Below are positions 8,451 to 17,368 of a stretch of 64,000 nucleotides of DNA, piece by piece; the stretch's first letter is position 1, and each line of letters opens with the position of its first letter. The stretch covers positions 27,280 through 91,279 of the forward strand of contig NZ_QUCY01000007.1 in assembly GCF_003474385.1 (NCBI RefSeq). Reading direction: 5' to 3'. The translations under genes and the position numbers were made by a program. This DNA is from Senegalimassilia sp003474385. GTDB lineage: Bacteria > Actinomycetota > Coriobacteriia > Coriobacteriales > Eggerthellaceae. Below the pieces are notes generated by a model. It did not search any database, was not told where the DNA came from, and worked only from the letters and a program-made list of their open reading frames with translations.

Positions 8451-9788
8451 ATGGAGATGATGAAGGCAAAAGGGAGCAAGGCGATCGTTTGGACTACCGC
8501 TTTGTGCGCATTCGGCCTGGTAGTTGGTCTTTCGGCTTGTGCGCCGAATGCCGACAAGGCAGGACGTGCCGATCAGAAGGCAACTGACAAGCCGGTCGCG
8601 CAACAAGTCGAGCAGACGCCCGATGCCGATAAGTATGGCGTGGTGCATGCTGATCAATGGGCCGGCGATTATCCATATCAGTATCAAACCTATAAGCAAA
8701 ACGACGCTAACGGCACCGAGGGCAAGCACGATTACCTGCAGCTGTATCCTGCGCTGAACACCATGTACAAGGGATATGCCTTTGCGCTTGGCTACGATGA
8801 GGCGCATGGCCATACGCACTCGCTCGATACGGTGAAGGAAACGCCGCGTACGCAGAAAAAGGAGCAGCTCGCCAACTGCATCTCGTGCAAGACCCCGCAA
8901 TATACCGCGTTGGTGAATGCGGAGGGCGATACGGCTTATCAAGGCAAATTCAATGACATGATCGATCAGTTTGACGAGCCCATCAGCTGCTATAACTGCC
9001 ATGAGAACGACCCCACCCAATTGGTCGTGGGCAACAAGTTCTTCGTAAGGGCGCTCGGCGATGACGTGGATAACGAGAAGAAGGCGCCGCTGGCCAGCCA
9101 AACGTGCGGCCAGTGCCACAACGAGTATTATTTCGATCCGACCACGAAGGCGACGACGAACCCCTACACCGGCACCGATCAGATGACGCCCGATGCCATC
9201 CTTGCTTATTACGATGACATGAACTTCTCCGACTGGAATCATGCCGACACCATGGCGCCGATGATCAAGGTGCAGCATCCGGAGTTCGAAACCATCTACG
9301 GCGGGAAATCCACCACCATGGCGCGCATCGGATACACCTGCTCCGACTGCCATATGGGCACCGAAGTAGCCGAGGACGGCACTGCTTACACGTCTCATGA
9401 TTGGATCAGCCCGCTTGAGAACGAGGATATGCTGGCGAATGACTGCAACAACTGCCATGCCGACCTGAAGAGCGAGGTTGCGGCTACGCAGGCTAAGGAA
9501 GAGCAGCGCGTCACCTCGATTAGCGAGAAGATCGAGGATATGACGAACAAGATCGCCAACAAGTACGCTGACGAGATCGCCGCGATCAAAGCCGCCAAGG
9601 ACGCCGGCAGCAAGCAGGCTCCTTCCGATGAGCTTGCCGCCCTGTGGAAACTGCAGCGCAACGCGCAATTCTACTGGGATTTCGTGATGGTCGAGAACAG
9701 CGAGGGCGCTCACAACCCCGATTTGACGTTCGAAACCCTGGACAAGGCCGAAGCGGCGGCCGACCAGGCATTGTCCATGCTTGGATAA
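8451..9788 (+). CDS. nrfA: Ammonia-forming cytochrome c nitrite reductase NrfA
   Basis: Pentahaem enzyme reducing nitrite to ammonia with six electrons. The order of haem motifs is diagnostic: first the active-site CXXCK (CISCK at ~143-147), then CYNCH, CGQCH, CSDCH and CNNCH. The signal peptide ends in LSAC, a good lipobox, so the protein should be lipid-anchored on the outer face. The start is at 8451 or at the ATG at 8457, which is better spaced from AGGGAGG; upstream frame sequence is not signal-like. The mature length of ~420 residues fits the family. nrfH follows 106 bp downstream, the reverse of the common nrfHA order. With NapA it completes nitrate-to-ammonia respiration. Confidence 0.95.
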   Translation: MEMMKAKGSKAIVWTTALCAFGLVVGLSACAPNADKAGRADQKATDKPVAQQVEQTPDADKYGVVHADQWAGDYPYQYQTYKQNDANGTEGKHDYLQLYPALNTMYKGYAFALGYDEAHGHTHSLDTVKETPRTQKKEQLANCISCKTPQYTALVNAEGDTAYQGKFNDMIDQFDEPISCYNCHENDPTQLVVGNKFFVRALGDDVDNEKKAPLASQTCGQCHNEYYFDPTTKATTNPYTGTDQMTPDAILAYYDDMNFSDWNHADTMAPMIKVQHPEFETIYGGKSTTMARIGYTCSDCHMGTEVAEDGTAYTSHDWISPLENEDMLANDCNNCHADLKSEVAATQAKEEQRVTSISEKIEDMTNKIANKYADEIAAIKAAKDAGSKQAPSDELAALWKLQRNAQFYWDFVMVENSEGAHNPDLTFETLDKAEAAADQALSMLG

Positions 9789-9894
9789 AGCGTAGGCGGC
9801 ATTCTCTCCGAAGCTCCCGAGCAAAAGCGCGCTGCGCGCTCGGGGGCAACCGCTAGCATATTCCGATTCTTTTCCGGAAAGGGGGTTCAAAGAT

Positions 9895-10590
9895 ATGAGC
9901 GAGCAAAACGGGACCGGCAAGCCTTGCGGGAAAAGCCGCAAATGGCCGATCACCGTGGCTGTGGTGGCGGTGGTTGCGGCAGTTGCCGGCGGTGGCTTTT
10001 GGGTTTGGCATGAGCAGCCCAGCTTTTGCAACGCCATTTGCCATACGCCCATGGATCCATACCTTGCCGCGTTCGAGCAGGAGCCGGGCGTGCAGGGCGT
10101 TGACAAGTGGGGGAATACGGTGGAGAACACCGATTCCATGTTGGCCGTGGTGCATGCGGTGCCGAAGGAGGAAGGCGGCGCTGATGCGAACTGCCTGAGC
10201 TGCCACAAACCCACCATGTCGCAGCAGCTGACCGAGGTAAGCGAGTGGGCCACCGGCAACATGCCGCTGTACGCCAACGAAACCTATGGGTTGGTGCTTG
10301 GAGAGCGCGATACCGAACAGCTCGGCGAGTGGCTGAGCCAGGACGGCGATGCGTTCTGCTTGAACTCGGCGTGCCATAACATCACGCGCCAGGACCTGGT
10401 GAAGGCGACGGCGCAGTACGGCGAGCGCAACCCGCATATGGCTATGCATGGGCAGCAGCTTGACTGCGGAGATTGCCATAAGGCGCATCGTGCGTCGGTG
10501 AACGCGTGCAGCCGATGCCATGATGATGCGCCCATCCCTGATGGGTGGTTGACGTACGATCAAGCTCAAGAAGTGGCGAACCGCGCATAA
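9895..10590 (+). CDS. nrfH: NrfH/NapC-family membrane multihaem quinol dehydrogenase with unusual haem motifs
   Basis: A 231-residue cytochrome with one N-terminal membrane helix (~18-38). Five haem c sites are seen: CNAICH (CX3CH, C45-H50), CLSCH (~100), CLNSACH (CX4CH, C155-H161), CGDCH (~191) and CSRCH (~205). Two are non-canonical, and a Met follows the first site as in NrfH. Classical NrfH has four haems in ~160 residues, so this is longer with one extra site. The role is to take electrons from menaquinol to NrfA, and perhaps to NapA, since no napC is present. Placement after nrfA supports the call. Confidence 0.85.
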   Translation: MSEQNGTGKPCGKSRKWPITVAVVAVVAAVAGGGFWVWHEQPSFCNAICHTPMDPYLAAFEQEPGVQGVDKWGNTVENTDSMLAVVHAVPKEEGGADANCLSCHKPTMSQQLTEVSEWATGNMPLYANETYGLVLGERDTEQLGEWLSQDGDAFCLNSACHNITRQDLVKATAQYGERNPHMAMHGQQLDCGDCHKAHRASVNACSRCHDDAPIPDGWLTYDQAQEVANRA

Positions 10591-10627
10591 TCGCGCATTC
10601 GTAAAAAAGGGGCGTTGGCTCAAGCCA

Positions 10628-10637
10628 NNNNNNNNNN
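10628..10637. other. Assembly gap of 10 N
   Basis: Ten undetermined bases, typical of a scaffold join with unknown true length. The flanking sequence may contain the nrf terminator. Genes on the two sides should not be assumed adjacent. Confidence 0.97.
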
Positions 10638-10776
10638 TTTTGGCGCCAGCCGTTTCGCTTTCGACGGAGCGGGAGCGCGCATGGGATTCAAGGCGGGTTT
10701 TCGCTTAGATATGCAGTCGAGGCCCGTGCGGCGGATCTGATCGCGAACGATATTGCCACGGTGGAAAGCCCGTGCG

Positions 10777-11727
10777 TCACTGCTTCAAGGGACGCAGCTG
10801 CGTGAGGGTGCTTAGGCGTTCCTGCTCTTCGCGTTGCTGCAGGTCGGCCATCACCACGTGGCCGGCCATGGCGATGTCGCGGCACTTCTCGGGGGCAAGG
10901 CGGCTCCATAGGTACTGCGTGGCGATGCGGTCAACGCTTGCGAGCACAACATCCTGCATATGGCGCCCCTCGTCGGTGCAGGCCACGTACACGGCCTTGC
11001 GGTCGTCGGGCGCGCTCATGCGCTCGACCCAGCCGCGTTCGGCCAGGCGGTCGGTTGCCCGCACGGCGGTGGCGCTTGTGAGCTTCAGCTGCCGGGCAAG
11101 GTCGACGATGCGCATGGGGTAGCCTACTTCGCCCAAACGCTGCAGCACGCGGCATTCGCTGAAGGTGGCCCCGTCGCATGACTCCTCCAAGGCTTTCTCT
11201 ATGCGCTTGCGCAGCACCTCGAAGGAGGCCAGGGCGCGGGAGGCGAAGAATTTGCGCGACATCTCGCGGGACAGCGGCGGCTCGATGGTGGCTCCCGCCA
11301 TGACGGCGGCCTCGCAGATTGCGCGGAACGGCGCGGTTTGGGTAGGGAAGATGCGGTAGAGCTGGGCGATGATGGCGGGGTTGGCCTGCTCGATGTGCTT
11401 GATGCCGGCTTCGAGCACGCGCACGCGGCTCCCTCGTTTCCCGGGCGTATGGATGCGCTCGACGAAGCCGGCATCCTCCAGCGTGTTGACCGCATGGGTG
11501 ATCACGTTGGGCTTCAGGTCCAATATGATGCCCAGATTCTTCTGCCCGATGGGCTCGGGCTCGGCGGCGGCAAGCTTCACGAGCACGCGATATTGCGTGC
11601 AGTTCAGGCAGCTTGCTTCGCGAAGGCCTTCCTTCAGGCCCTCATGGGCAAGCTCGAACGCCACGAAAAACGTTGAATCCAGAAGATATTTCCCGGGTTT
11701 GCGGTATTCGGTGGAGGTATCGCTCAT
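10777..11727 (-). CDS. Regulator with two tandem MarR-like winged-helix domains
   Basis: A 316-residue protein starting at an ATG 6 bases after GAAAGG; an alternative ATG at 11769 would add 14 residues. Two separate MarR-like units are visible. The first (~35-110) contains NLGIILDLKPNVITHAVNTL and FVERIHTPGKRGSR. The second (~195-280) contains LARQLKLTSATAVRATDRL and WVERMSAPDDRKA, a typical recognition helix plus wing. MarR proteins are normally ~150 residues and dimerise to make two DNA-reading heads; here both heads are on one chain. It is divergent from the HD hydrolase gene, and its target is unknown. Confidence 0.8.
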   Translation of the reverse strand: MSDTSTEYRKPGKYLLDSTFFVAFELAHEGLKEGLREASCLNCTQYRVLVKLAAAEPEPIGQKNLGIILDLKPNVITHAVNTLEDAGFVERIHTPGKRGSRVRVLEAGIKHIEQANPAIIAQLYRIFPTQTAPFRAICEAAVMAGATIEPPLSREMSRKFFASRALASFEVLRKRIEKALEESCDGATFSECRVLQRLGEVGYPMRIVDLARQLKLTSATAVRATDRLAERGWVERMSAPDDRKAVYVACTDEGRHMQDVVLASVDRIATQYLWSRLAPEKCRDIAMAGHVVMADLQQREEQERLSTLTQLRPLKQ

Positions 11728-11931
11728 GACGGCCTTTCGTGTCATCAAATCGTTGCACTGGTGAACCATGATACTTCTTTCTCCCCGTCTGTGGCTTATT
11801 CGTTTCATGTCCGCGTCAACCTTTCCATAATTCGGGGCCATGATGCTCGTCTGCCTTGCCGCTGCGCGCTGTGGCGCCCTTAGCGCGGTATACTGGTGAC
11901 ATGCCTGAAACCTAAGGTCGGGAGGGTAGCC

Positions 11932-12975
11932 ATGAACATCGTTCACCGCGAGGACCAGCAACTGCGCGAGCATGCGCTCTTGAGCGCGGATGCGGCCAAG
12001 TCCGACGAATCCGAGGGCCGCGCGCGTTCGGGCGAGCCGGATTTCCTGCGAACCGAATTCCAGCGCGATCGCGATAAGATCCTGCATTGCAAGAGCTTCC
12101 GCCGCTTGTCGCACAAAACCCAGGTGTTCCTGGCCGCCGAAGGCGATCATTTCCGCACGCGGCTTACCCATACCCTTGAGGTTGCGCAGATAGCGCGCAC
12201 CATAGCCCGCGCGCTCGGGCTCAACGAGGACCTGGCGGAGGCCATCTCGCTCGGCCATGACCTGGGGCACACCCCCTTCGGCCATACGGGCGAGGCCGCC
12301 TTGGCGGGATGCCTGGCCCGCCACCGCGGCATCGATGTGGCGTCCGCTCAGGTAGCCGCCCAGTATCGGCATAACGAGCAGAGCCTGCGCGTGGTGGAGC
12401 GCATCGAGAACGACGGGCGGGGGCTCAACCTTACCGCCGAGGTGCGCGACGGCATCCTGCACCACACCGGCGCCATCCGCGCGGAAACGCTTGAGGGCCG
12501 CATCGTGGCCACCGCCGACCGCATCGCCTACGTCAACCACGACATCGACGACGCCATCCGCGCCGGCCTGCTCACCGAGGAAGCGCTGCCGGCAAGCACG
12601 CACGAGGTGCTCGGCCCTGACCACTCCAGCCGCATCGAGCTTCTGGTGCGCGATATGGTGCGAACTTCGGCGGCCCTCGACGACATCGCGCTATCGGAGC
12701 CGGTGTGGGATGCCATGAGCGAGCTGCGCAGCTTCTTGTTCGCCAACGTTTACACCGCGCCGCAGGTGCTTGCGGAGGTCAACAAGGCGAAGTACCTGGT
12801 TTCGCAGCTGTTCGACTACTATGTGGACAATATCGAAGAGGTTCCCGAGGAATACCGCGCCATCGCCGAGGGCGACCGCCTGCAGGTTGTCACCGACTAC
12901 ATTGCCGGTATGACCGACCGGTATGCCACGGCCACCTTCAAGCGCCTGTTCGTGCCGCGGGATTTCATGAGGTAG
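11932..12975 (+). CDS. dgt: dGTPase-like HD-domain triphosphohydrolase
   Basis: A 347-residue HD-superfamily enzyme predicted to cleave dGTP or another dNTP to nucleoside and tripolyphosphate. The start ATG follows GGGAGGG. Signature segments are CKSFRRLSHKTQVF, RLTHTLEV (His ligand), GHDLGHTPFGH (the HD pair) and TADRIAYVNHDIDDA. The length fits the shorter class of bacterial dGTPase-like proteins. It stands alone; downstream bases to 13144 show nothing notable. Confidence 0.88.
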   Translation: MNIVHREDQQLREHALLSADAAKSDESEGRARSGEPDFLRTEFQRDRDKILHCKSFRRLSHKTQVFLAAEGDHFRTRLTHTLEVAQIARTIARALGLNEDLAEAISLGHDLGHTPFGHTGEAALAGCLARHRGIDVASAQVAAQYRHNEQSLRVVERIENDGRGLNLTAEVRDGILHHTGAIRAETLEGRIVATADRIAYVNHDIDDAIRAGLLTEEALPASTHEVLGPDHSSRIELLVRDMVRTSAALDDIALSEPVWDAMSELRSFLFANVYTAPQVLAEVNKAKYLVSQLFDYYVDNIEEVPEEYRAIAEGDRLQVVTDYIAGMTDRYATATFKRLFVPRDFMR

Positions 12976-13144
12976 CGCTATGGCGCATAGCGGGGGAGGC
13001 AGGGCTTGGGCGCCGCGTCCCGTTTGCGCGAGGTTCGTGCGGCTGGCTGCTCGAGTCCTCGCAGGAGACGGCGCGCCGCTCGCTGGGTTTGCCGACCCCC
13101 TCTCGCGTGAAAAGCAAGCCCTGTTTTCCTGATTCCGTTAGGGC

Positions 13145-13150
13145 TATAAT
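13145..13150 (+). promoter_or_regulatory. TATAAT box ten bases before azlC, suggesting a near-leaderless mRNA
   Basis: A perfect -10 hexamer ends 9 bases before the azlC ATG, so initiation at the usual distance would leave a leader of only a few bases. No ribosome-binding site is seen before that ATG. The -35 region is poor. Confidence 0.45.
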
Positions 13151-13159
13151 CATGCGGCT

Positions 13160-13912
13160 ATGATACAGAGAAGCGACATACAACCGGCGGTGCAGGCGGC
13201 CATCCCCATCATGCTGGGCTACGTGGCCATCGGCATCCCCTGCGGCATATTGGAAGACTCCATCGGCATGAACGCCTTGCAGGTGTTCTTCCTTTCGTGC
13301 ATGTTCTATTCCGGGGCGGGCCAGTTCATGATCCCCAACATGTGGCTGGCGGGAAGCCCCCTGGCCTCCATCATCGCCAGCGTGTCGCTCGTGAACACGC
13401 GTCAGATGCTGTATTCGGCGTCTTTCGCGCCCATGTGCGCCAATGAGCGCAAACGGCTTTCGTTTTTGTTCTCCGCCACGGTCACCGACGAGAGCTTCGG
13501 CGTGAACATGGCGAACTTCGCCACGGGAACGTGGAACGTGCCGCGCGCCACCATCGTCAACATCTGCTCGTGCACCTCCTGGACGCTGTCCAACGTGGCA
13601 GGTGTCCTCATCGGAGGCGCGCTCGGCATCCCGCTCGCCATTGCCAGCTTCGCCATGACCAGCATCTTCATCTGCCTGCTGGTCACGCAGAAGATCACGT
13701 TCGAGAACGTGGTCGCCGCCGTGGTGGCCATCGTGGGCGTGTTCACGTGCAAGGCCGTGGGCCTGGCCGGCCCCGCCATCCTGGTCGGCGCCATCTTGGG
13801 CGTGGTCGCCGCCATGCTCGTCTCGCAAGTGCGCCGTCAGCGCAGGGCCGAGGATGCCGCGCTCGAGGAGAGGGCCGCGAAGGCCGCCGGGGAAGGGGAT
13901 GATGCGCGATGA
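13160..13912 (+). CDS. azlC: AzlC-family amino acid exporter, large subunit
   Basis: A 250-residue membrane protein with several hydrophobic helices and the AzlC-like stretches YVAIGIPCGIL, YSGAGQFM and SLVNTRQMLYS. AzlC with AzlD forms a branched-chain amino acid exporter in characterised members. A charged tail rich in Arg, Glu and Ala ends the protein. Its stop overlaps the azlD start by 4 bp. Leucine/isoleucine/valine synthesis genes lie 17 kb away, which is suggestive only. Confidence 0.9.
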   Translation: MIQRSDIQPAVQAAIPIMLGYVAIGIPCGILEDSIGMNALQVFFLSCMFYSGAGQFMIPNMWLAGSPLASIIASVSLVNTRQMLYSASFAPMCANERKRLSFLFSATVTDESFGVNMANFATGTWNVPRATIVNICSCTSWTLSNVAGVLIGGALGIPLAIASFAMTSIFICLLVTQKITFENVVAAVVAIVGVFTCKAVGLAGPAILVGAILGVVAAMLVSQVRRQRRAEDAALEERAAKAAGEGDDAR

Positions 13913-14250
13913 GCATGCACGACTTCTTCATCGTCTTCGCCACGTGCCTGGTCACCATGCTGCTGTGCCGTTGCCTGCCGCTGTTCGTGCTGAAGGGCCG
14001 CCAGCTGCCCGAAGGCCTGGCTCGCGCGCTCGGGTTCATCCCGCCTGCGGCGTTCGCCGCGCTTGTGGCCAACGACCTGCTCTCGCCCGGCATGTTCGAC
14101 GCGGGCGTGTGGCCCGCCGCCATGCCGCTTGTCGCCGCAGCGGTGGTGGTCGTGGTCGCGCGCAAGACCAAGTCGCTGTTGTGGTGCGCCCTTGCCGGTT
14201 GCGCCAGCTATGCGCTGCTGGCGTTCTGCTTCGCCCCGGGCGCAGTGTAA
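13909..14250 (+). CDS. azlD: AzlD-family small membrane subunit
   Basis: A 113-residue protein with about four hydrophobic helices and the AzlD-like LCRCLPLFVLKGRQLPEG and FIPPAAFAALVANDLL segments. It begins in an ATGA overlap with azlC, so the pair is translationally coupled. AzlD is the partner needed by AzlC for export. Confidence 0.9.
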   Translation: MSMHDFFIVFATCLVTMLLCRCLPLFVLKGRQLPEGLARALGFIPPAAFAALVANDLLSPGMFDAGVWPAAMPLVAAAVVVVVARKTKSLLWCALAGCASYALLAFCFAPGAV

Positions 14251-14579
14251 GGCAGGACATTCCCGGTTTGCCGGGTGGGCGCCTGTTTCCCTCCGCGGCG
14301 CTTTCCCTCTCTCGGGTGGCGTCTCTTTTCTAGTAGGGCGAGCTCCGAATTATGCCATAAGCGTCGGTCGGTTCGATGGCAAAATCGAAGCGTTCGGATG
14401 AGCTTGCAAATCGACTGAGAAGCCGCTCCTTGACCTCGGTTGCGGAAATTAGTTGGCAAAACGCCTTTGCTTTGCCTGGTTTGATATAATCCCGCATCGT
14501 ATATGTGCTAATGGGGACCGTAAGCGTTCGCACTGGCGAAGCGGCCGAAGCGCCGATCGAAGGAAAGAATGGGGACATT
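14251..14579. other. Intergenic region with a hairpin and an extended -10 promoter
   Basis: A CCCGG-TTTG-CCGGG hairpin (14262-14275) follows azlD but lacks a T-run. A TGATATAAT extended -10 box at 14482-14490 is the likely promoter of the zinc-ribbon gene. Nothing else is recognised. Confidence 0.5.
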
Positions 14580-15095
14580 ATGAGCGAACTGCTTTCGCAG
14601 CTGATCACGCCTGAGATCCAAGCGGCGTTTTCCGTCGTGGTCGTGCTGCTTGCCATCTTGTACATCCTGTCCATCGTGTGGGTTGCCCGCGATGCGTATA
14701 TGCGCGGCACCTATTGGTATGTGTGGGGCATCGTCGCACTCGTCCCGCTCGTGGGCGTCGTGGCGTACTGCCTGCTGCGTCCGCCCCTGCTGCAGATCGA
14801 CCGTGACGAGCAGGAGCTCGAGGTGGCCCTCAAGCAGCGCCAGCTCATGCACTACGGCGAATGCGCTAACTGCGGTTACCCCGTTGAGTCGGATTACGTC
14901 CTGTGCCCGAACTGCCATCAGCGCCTGAAGAACCTGTGCGGCCATTGTGGCCACGCCCTTGAGCCGGCATGGACGGTGTGCCCGTACTGCGCAAGCCCGG
15001 TCAGCGGCCAGCGCCAGGCGGCTCGTCGCGCTCCGCAGCCTCAGGCCGCCCCGCGTCAGCAGCGCCCGCAGCGTCCGGCGCGTCCCGAGGAATAG
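14580..15095 (+). CDS. Two-helix membrane protein with a double zinc ribbon
   Basis: A 171-residue protein starting at an ATG behind GGGG at 5 bases. Two membrane helices (~15-38 and ~48-66) precede a cytoplasmic region with four CXXC-type knuckles: CANCG, CPNCH, CGHCG and CPYC. This is the double-zinc-ribbon arrangement often used for protein or nucleic-acid binding. The C-terminus is Pro/Gln/Arg-rich and probably disordered. No enzymatic function is apparent and the role is unknown. Confidence 0.75.
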   Translation: MSELLSQLITPEIQAAFSVVVVLLAILYILSIVWVARDAYMRGTYWYVWGIVALVPLVGVVAYCLLRPPLLQIDRDEQELEVALKQRQLMHYGECANCGYPVESDYVLCPNCHQRLKNLCGHCGHALEPAWTVCPYCASPVSGQRQAARRAPQPQAAPRQQRPQRPARPEE

Positions 15096-15116
15096 GCTGA
15101 ACCCTTGTTGTACGCA

Positions 15117-15150
15117 CGAGCCGTCCGATCGGACGGCTCGTTTTGCTTTT
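15117..15150 (+). terminator. Terminator after the zinc-ribbon gene
   Basis: A perfect 24-base palindrome (12-bp arms meeting at 15128/15129, GAGCCGTCCG on the left) is followed by TTTTGCTTTT. Confidence 0.85.
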
Positions 15151-15356
15151 CGGCGCGCAAAGTCGCGGCCTTTGCGGGCTTGCCGTGGATGCCGCGCAGG
15201 CGGCGCGTGAAACTCCTATGCATGCGGTGGACCTTCATTTGGGATTCGCCGGTCTATGCGCTAGCATGGAGTGCGTCTGCATGCTATCTTTCTATAATCC
15301 CGTAAAACCGATGCGCAGGCGGTATGCACCTGCCCGGCTGAAGAAAGGAACGTATC

Positions 15357-17249
15357 ATGGAAATCGTTTTGCCCGACGGCTCGAAGAAAACGCTGGACGC
15401 CGGGGCAACCGTCGCCGATGTGGCGGCTTCCATCGGCGCGGGCCTTGCGAAGGCCGCGCTTGCCGGTAAGATCGACGGCAAGCTCGTCGACCTGACCACC
15501 CCCGCCCACGATGGCGCCGCAGTCGAGATCATCACGGCGAAAAGCCCCGAGGCGCTGCACATCCTGCGCCACTCCTGCGCCCATATCATGGCCGAGGCCG
15601 TGCAGGAGCTGTTCCCCGGCACGCAGATCGCCTTCGGCCCTGCAACCGATGACGGCTACTTCTACGACTTCCTGCTGCCCGAGAACATCTCCTCCGACGA
15701 CTTCGGCGCCATCGAGAAGAAGATGCAGCAGATCATCAAGGCCAACGAGCCCTTCGTCCGCGAGGTGGTCACCATCGACCAGGCGAAGGAGATCTTCGCC
15801 GACCAGCGCTTCAAGCTCGAGCACATCGACGACCTCGCCGACGAGCAGATCACCATCTACCGTCACGGCTCCTTCGTCGACCTGTGCTCCGGCCCGCACA
15901 TCCCGTCTGCCGGCAAGATCGGCGCCATCAAGCTCATGAAGCTGGCAGGCGCCTATTGGCGTGCCGACGCAAGCCGCGAGCAGCTGCAGCGCCTCTACGG
16001 CACGGCGTTTTTCAAGAAGGCCGAGCTTGACGAGTATCTGCACAACCTCGAAGAGGCCGAGAAGCGCGACCATCGCAAGATCGGCCGCGAGATGGACCTG
16101 TTCATGATGCGCGAGGAGGCTCCGGGCTTCCCGTTCTTCCTGCCAAACGGCATGGTGCTCAAGAACACGCTGCTCGACTACTGGCGCGAGATCCATCGCA
16201 AGGCCGGCTACGTCGAGATTTCCACGCCCATGATCATGAACAAGCAGCTGTGGATGACCTCGGGCCACTGGGACCATTACAAGGACAACATGTACTCCAC
16301 CGTCATCGACGATGAAGAGTATTGCATCAAGCCGATGAACTGTCCCGGCGGCGTGCTCGTGTACGCCTCCCAGCCGCGCAGCTATCGCGACCTGCCCATC
16401 CGCGCCGGCGAGATCGGCACGGTGCACCGCCACGAGATGCGCGGCGCCCTGCACGGCCTGTTCCGCGTGCGCTGCTTCAACCAGGACGATGCGCACCTGT
16501 TCGTGCGCCCCGACCAGCTCACCGACGAAATCGTGGGCGTCGTGCGCCTTATCGACTCGGTGTACCAGCAGTTCGGCTTCAAGTACCATGTGGAGCTTTC
16601 CACCCGCCCCGACGACTCCATGGGTTCCGATGAGGACTGGGAGGCTGCGGAGAACGGCCTAAAGACGGCTCTGGCGGAGCTTGGCATGGATTACGAGCTC
16701 AACGAGGGCGACGGCGCCTTCTACGGCCCGAAGATCGATTTCCACCTGGAGGATTCGCTCGGCCGTACGTGGCAGTGCGGCACCGTGCAGCTGGACTTCC
16801 AGATGCCGCTGAACTTCGGCCTGGAGTTCGTGGACCACGACGGCTCGAAGAAGCGTCCCATCATGCTGCATCGCGTGTGCTTCGGCTCCGTCGAGCGCTT
16901 CATCGGCATCCTCATCGAGCACTATGCGGGTAAGTTCCCCGTGTGGCTTGCCCCCACACAGGTCAAAGTGCTGTGCGTGTCCGAGAAGTCCCGCGATTAC
17001 GCGCATCAGGTTGCGGCGCAGCTTGAGGAAGCGGGCATCCGCGTGGCAGTGGACGATCGCGACGCGAAGATCGGCTACAAGATTCGCGAGGCTCGCAGCA
17101 TTGACCGCGTGCCCTATATGATCGTCGTCGGCGAGAAGGAGGCCGAGGAGGGCAACATCGCCGTGCGCGACCGCTCCAACGAGACGCATCCGTTCGAGAC
17201 GGCCGACTTCATCGCGAAGGTGTGCGAGGAGATTCGCACCCGTGCGTAA
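15357..17249 (+). CDS. thrS: Threonyl-tRNA synthetase
   Basis: A 630-residue class II synthetase charging tRNA-Thr. The domain order is complete: TGS (1-60), the editing/SAD domain with HILRHSCAHIMAEA and the later zinc-type residues near SGPHIPS, the catalytic core from ~240 with MNCPGG, RAGEIGTVHRHEMRGALHGL and HRVCFGSVERF, and an anticodon domain from ~530. The start ATG follows AAAGGAA. A TATAAT at 15293-15298 is the likely promoter, with a 7-bp inverted repeat (TAGCATG/CATGCTA, 15262-15286) just upstream. No T-box is visible in the short leader. Confidence 0.98.
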   Translation: MEIVLPDGSKKTLDAGATVADVAASIGAGLAKAALAGKIDGKLVDLTTPAHDGAAVEIITAKSPEALHILRHSCAHIMAEAVQELFPGTQIAFGPATDDGYFYDFLLPENISSDDFGAIEKKMQQIIKANEPFVREVVTIDQAKEIFADQRFKLEHIDDLADEQITIYRHGSFVDLCSGPHIPSAGKIGAIKLMKLAGAYWRADASREQLQRLYGTAFFKKAELDEYLHNLEEAEKRDHRKIGREMDLFMMREEAPGFPFFLPNGMVLKNTLLDYWREIHRKAGYVEISTPMIMNKQLWMTSGHWDHYKDNMYSTVIDDEEYCIKPMNCPGGVLVYASQPRSYRDLPIRAGEIGTVHRHEMRGALHGLFRVRCFNQDDAHLFVRPDQLTDEIVGVVRLIDSVYQQFGFKYHVELSTRPDDSMGSDEDWEAAENGLKTALAELGMDYELNEGDGAFYGPKIDFHLEDSLGRTWQCGTVQLDFQMPLNFGLEFVDHDGSKKRPIMLHRVCFGSVERFIGILIEHYAGKFPVWLAPTQVKVLCVSEKSRDYAHQVAAQLEEAGIRVAVDDRDAKIGYKIREARSIDRVPYMIVVGEKEAEEGNIAVRDRSNETHPFETADFIAKVCEEIRTRA

Positions 17250-17292
17250 TGCGTCATAGCGGCAGCACCGTCTGCCCAGCATGTTAGATCGC

Positions 17293-17320
17293 AGCCCCGC
17301 AAGGTTTGCTTTGCGGGGCT
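17293..17320 (+). terminator. Hairpin after thrS
   Basis: Ten-bp arms (AGCCCCGCAA / TTGCGGGGCT) with an 8-nt loop. No T-run follows, so it may instead be an attenuator or 3'-end stabiliser before trmB. Confidence 0.55.
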
Positions 17321-17368
17321 GTTCAGGTATATGGCGCGGAAGCCGTTTCGCGCACGAAAGGGGAAGGC

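Noticed and set aside
8229..10277. Upstream extension of the histidine kinase frame across nrfA and nrfH
   Set aside because: It runs antisense to two clear cytochrome genes; the strong ribosome site at 8228 marks the true start.
11728..12624. Upstream extension of the tandem-MarR frame
   Set aside because: It overlaps the dGTPase-like gene in antisense and has no MarR-like content.
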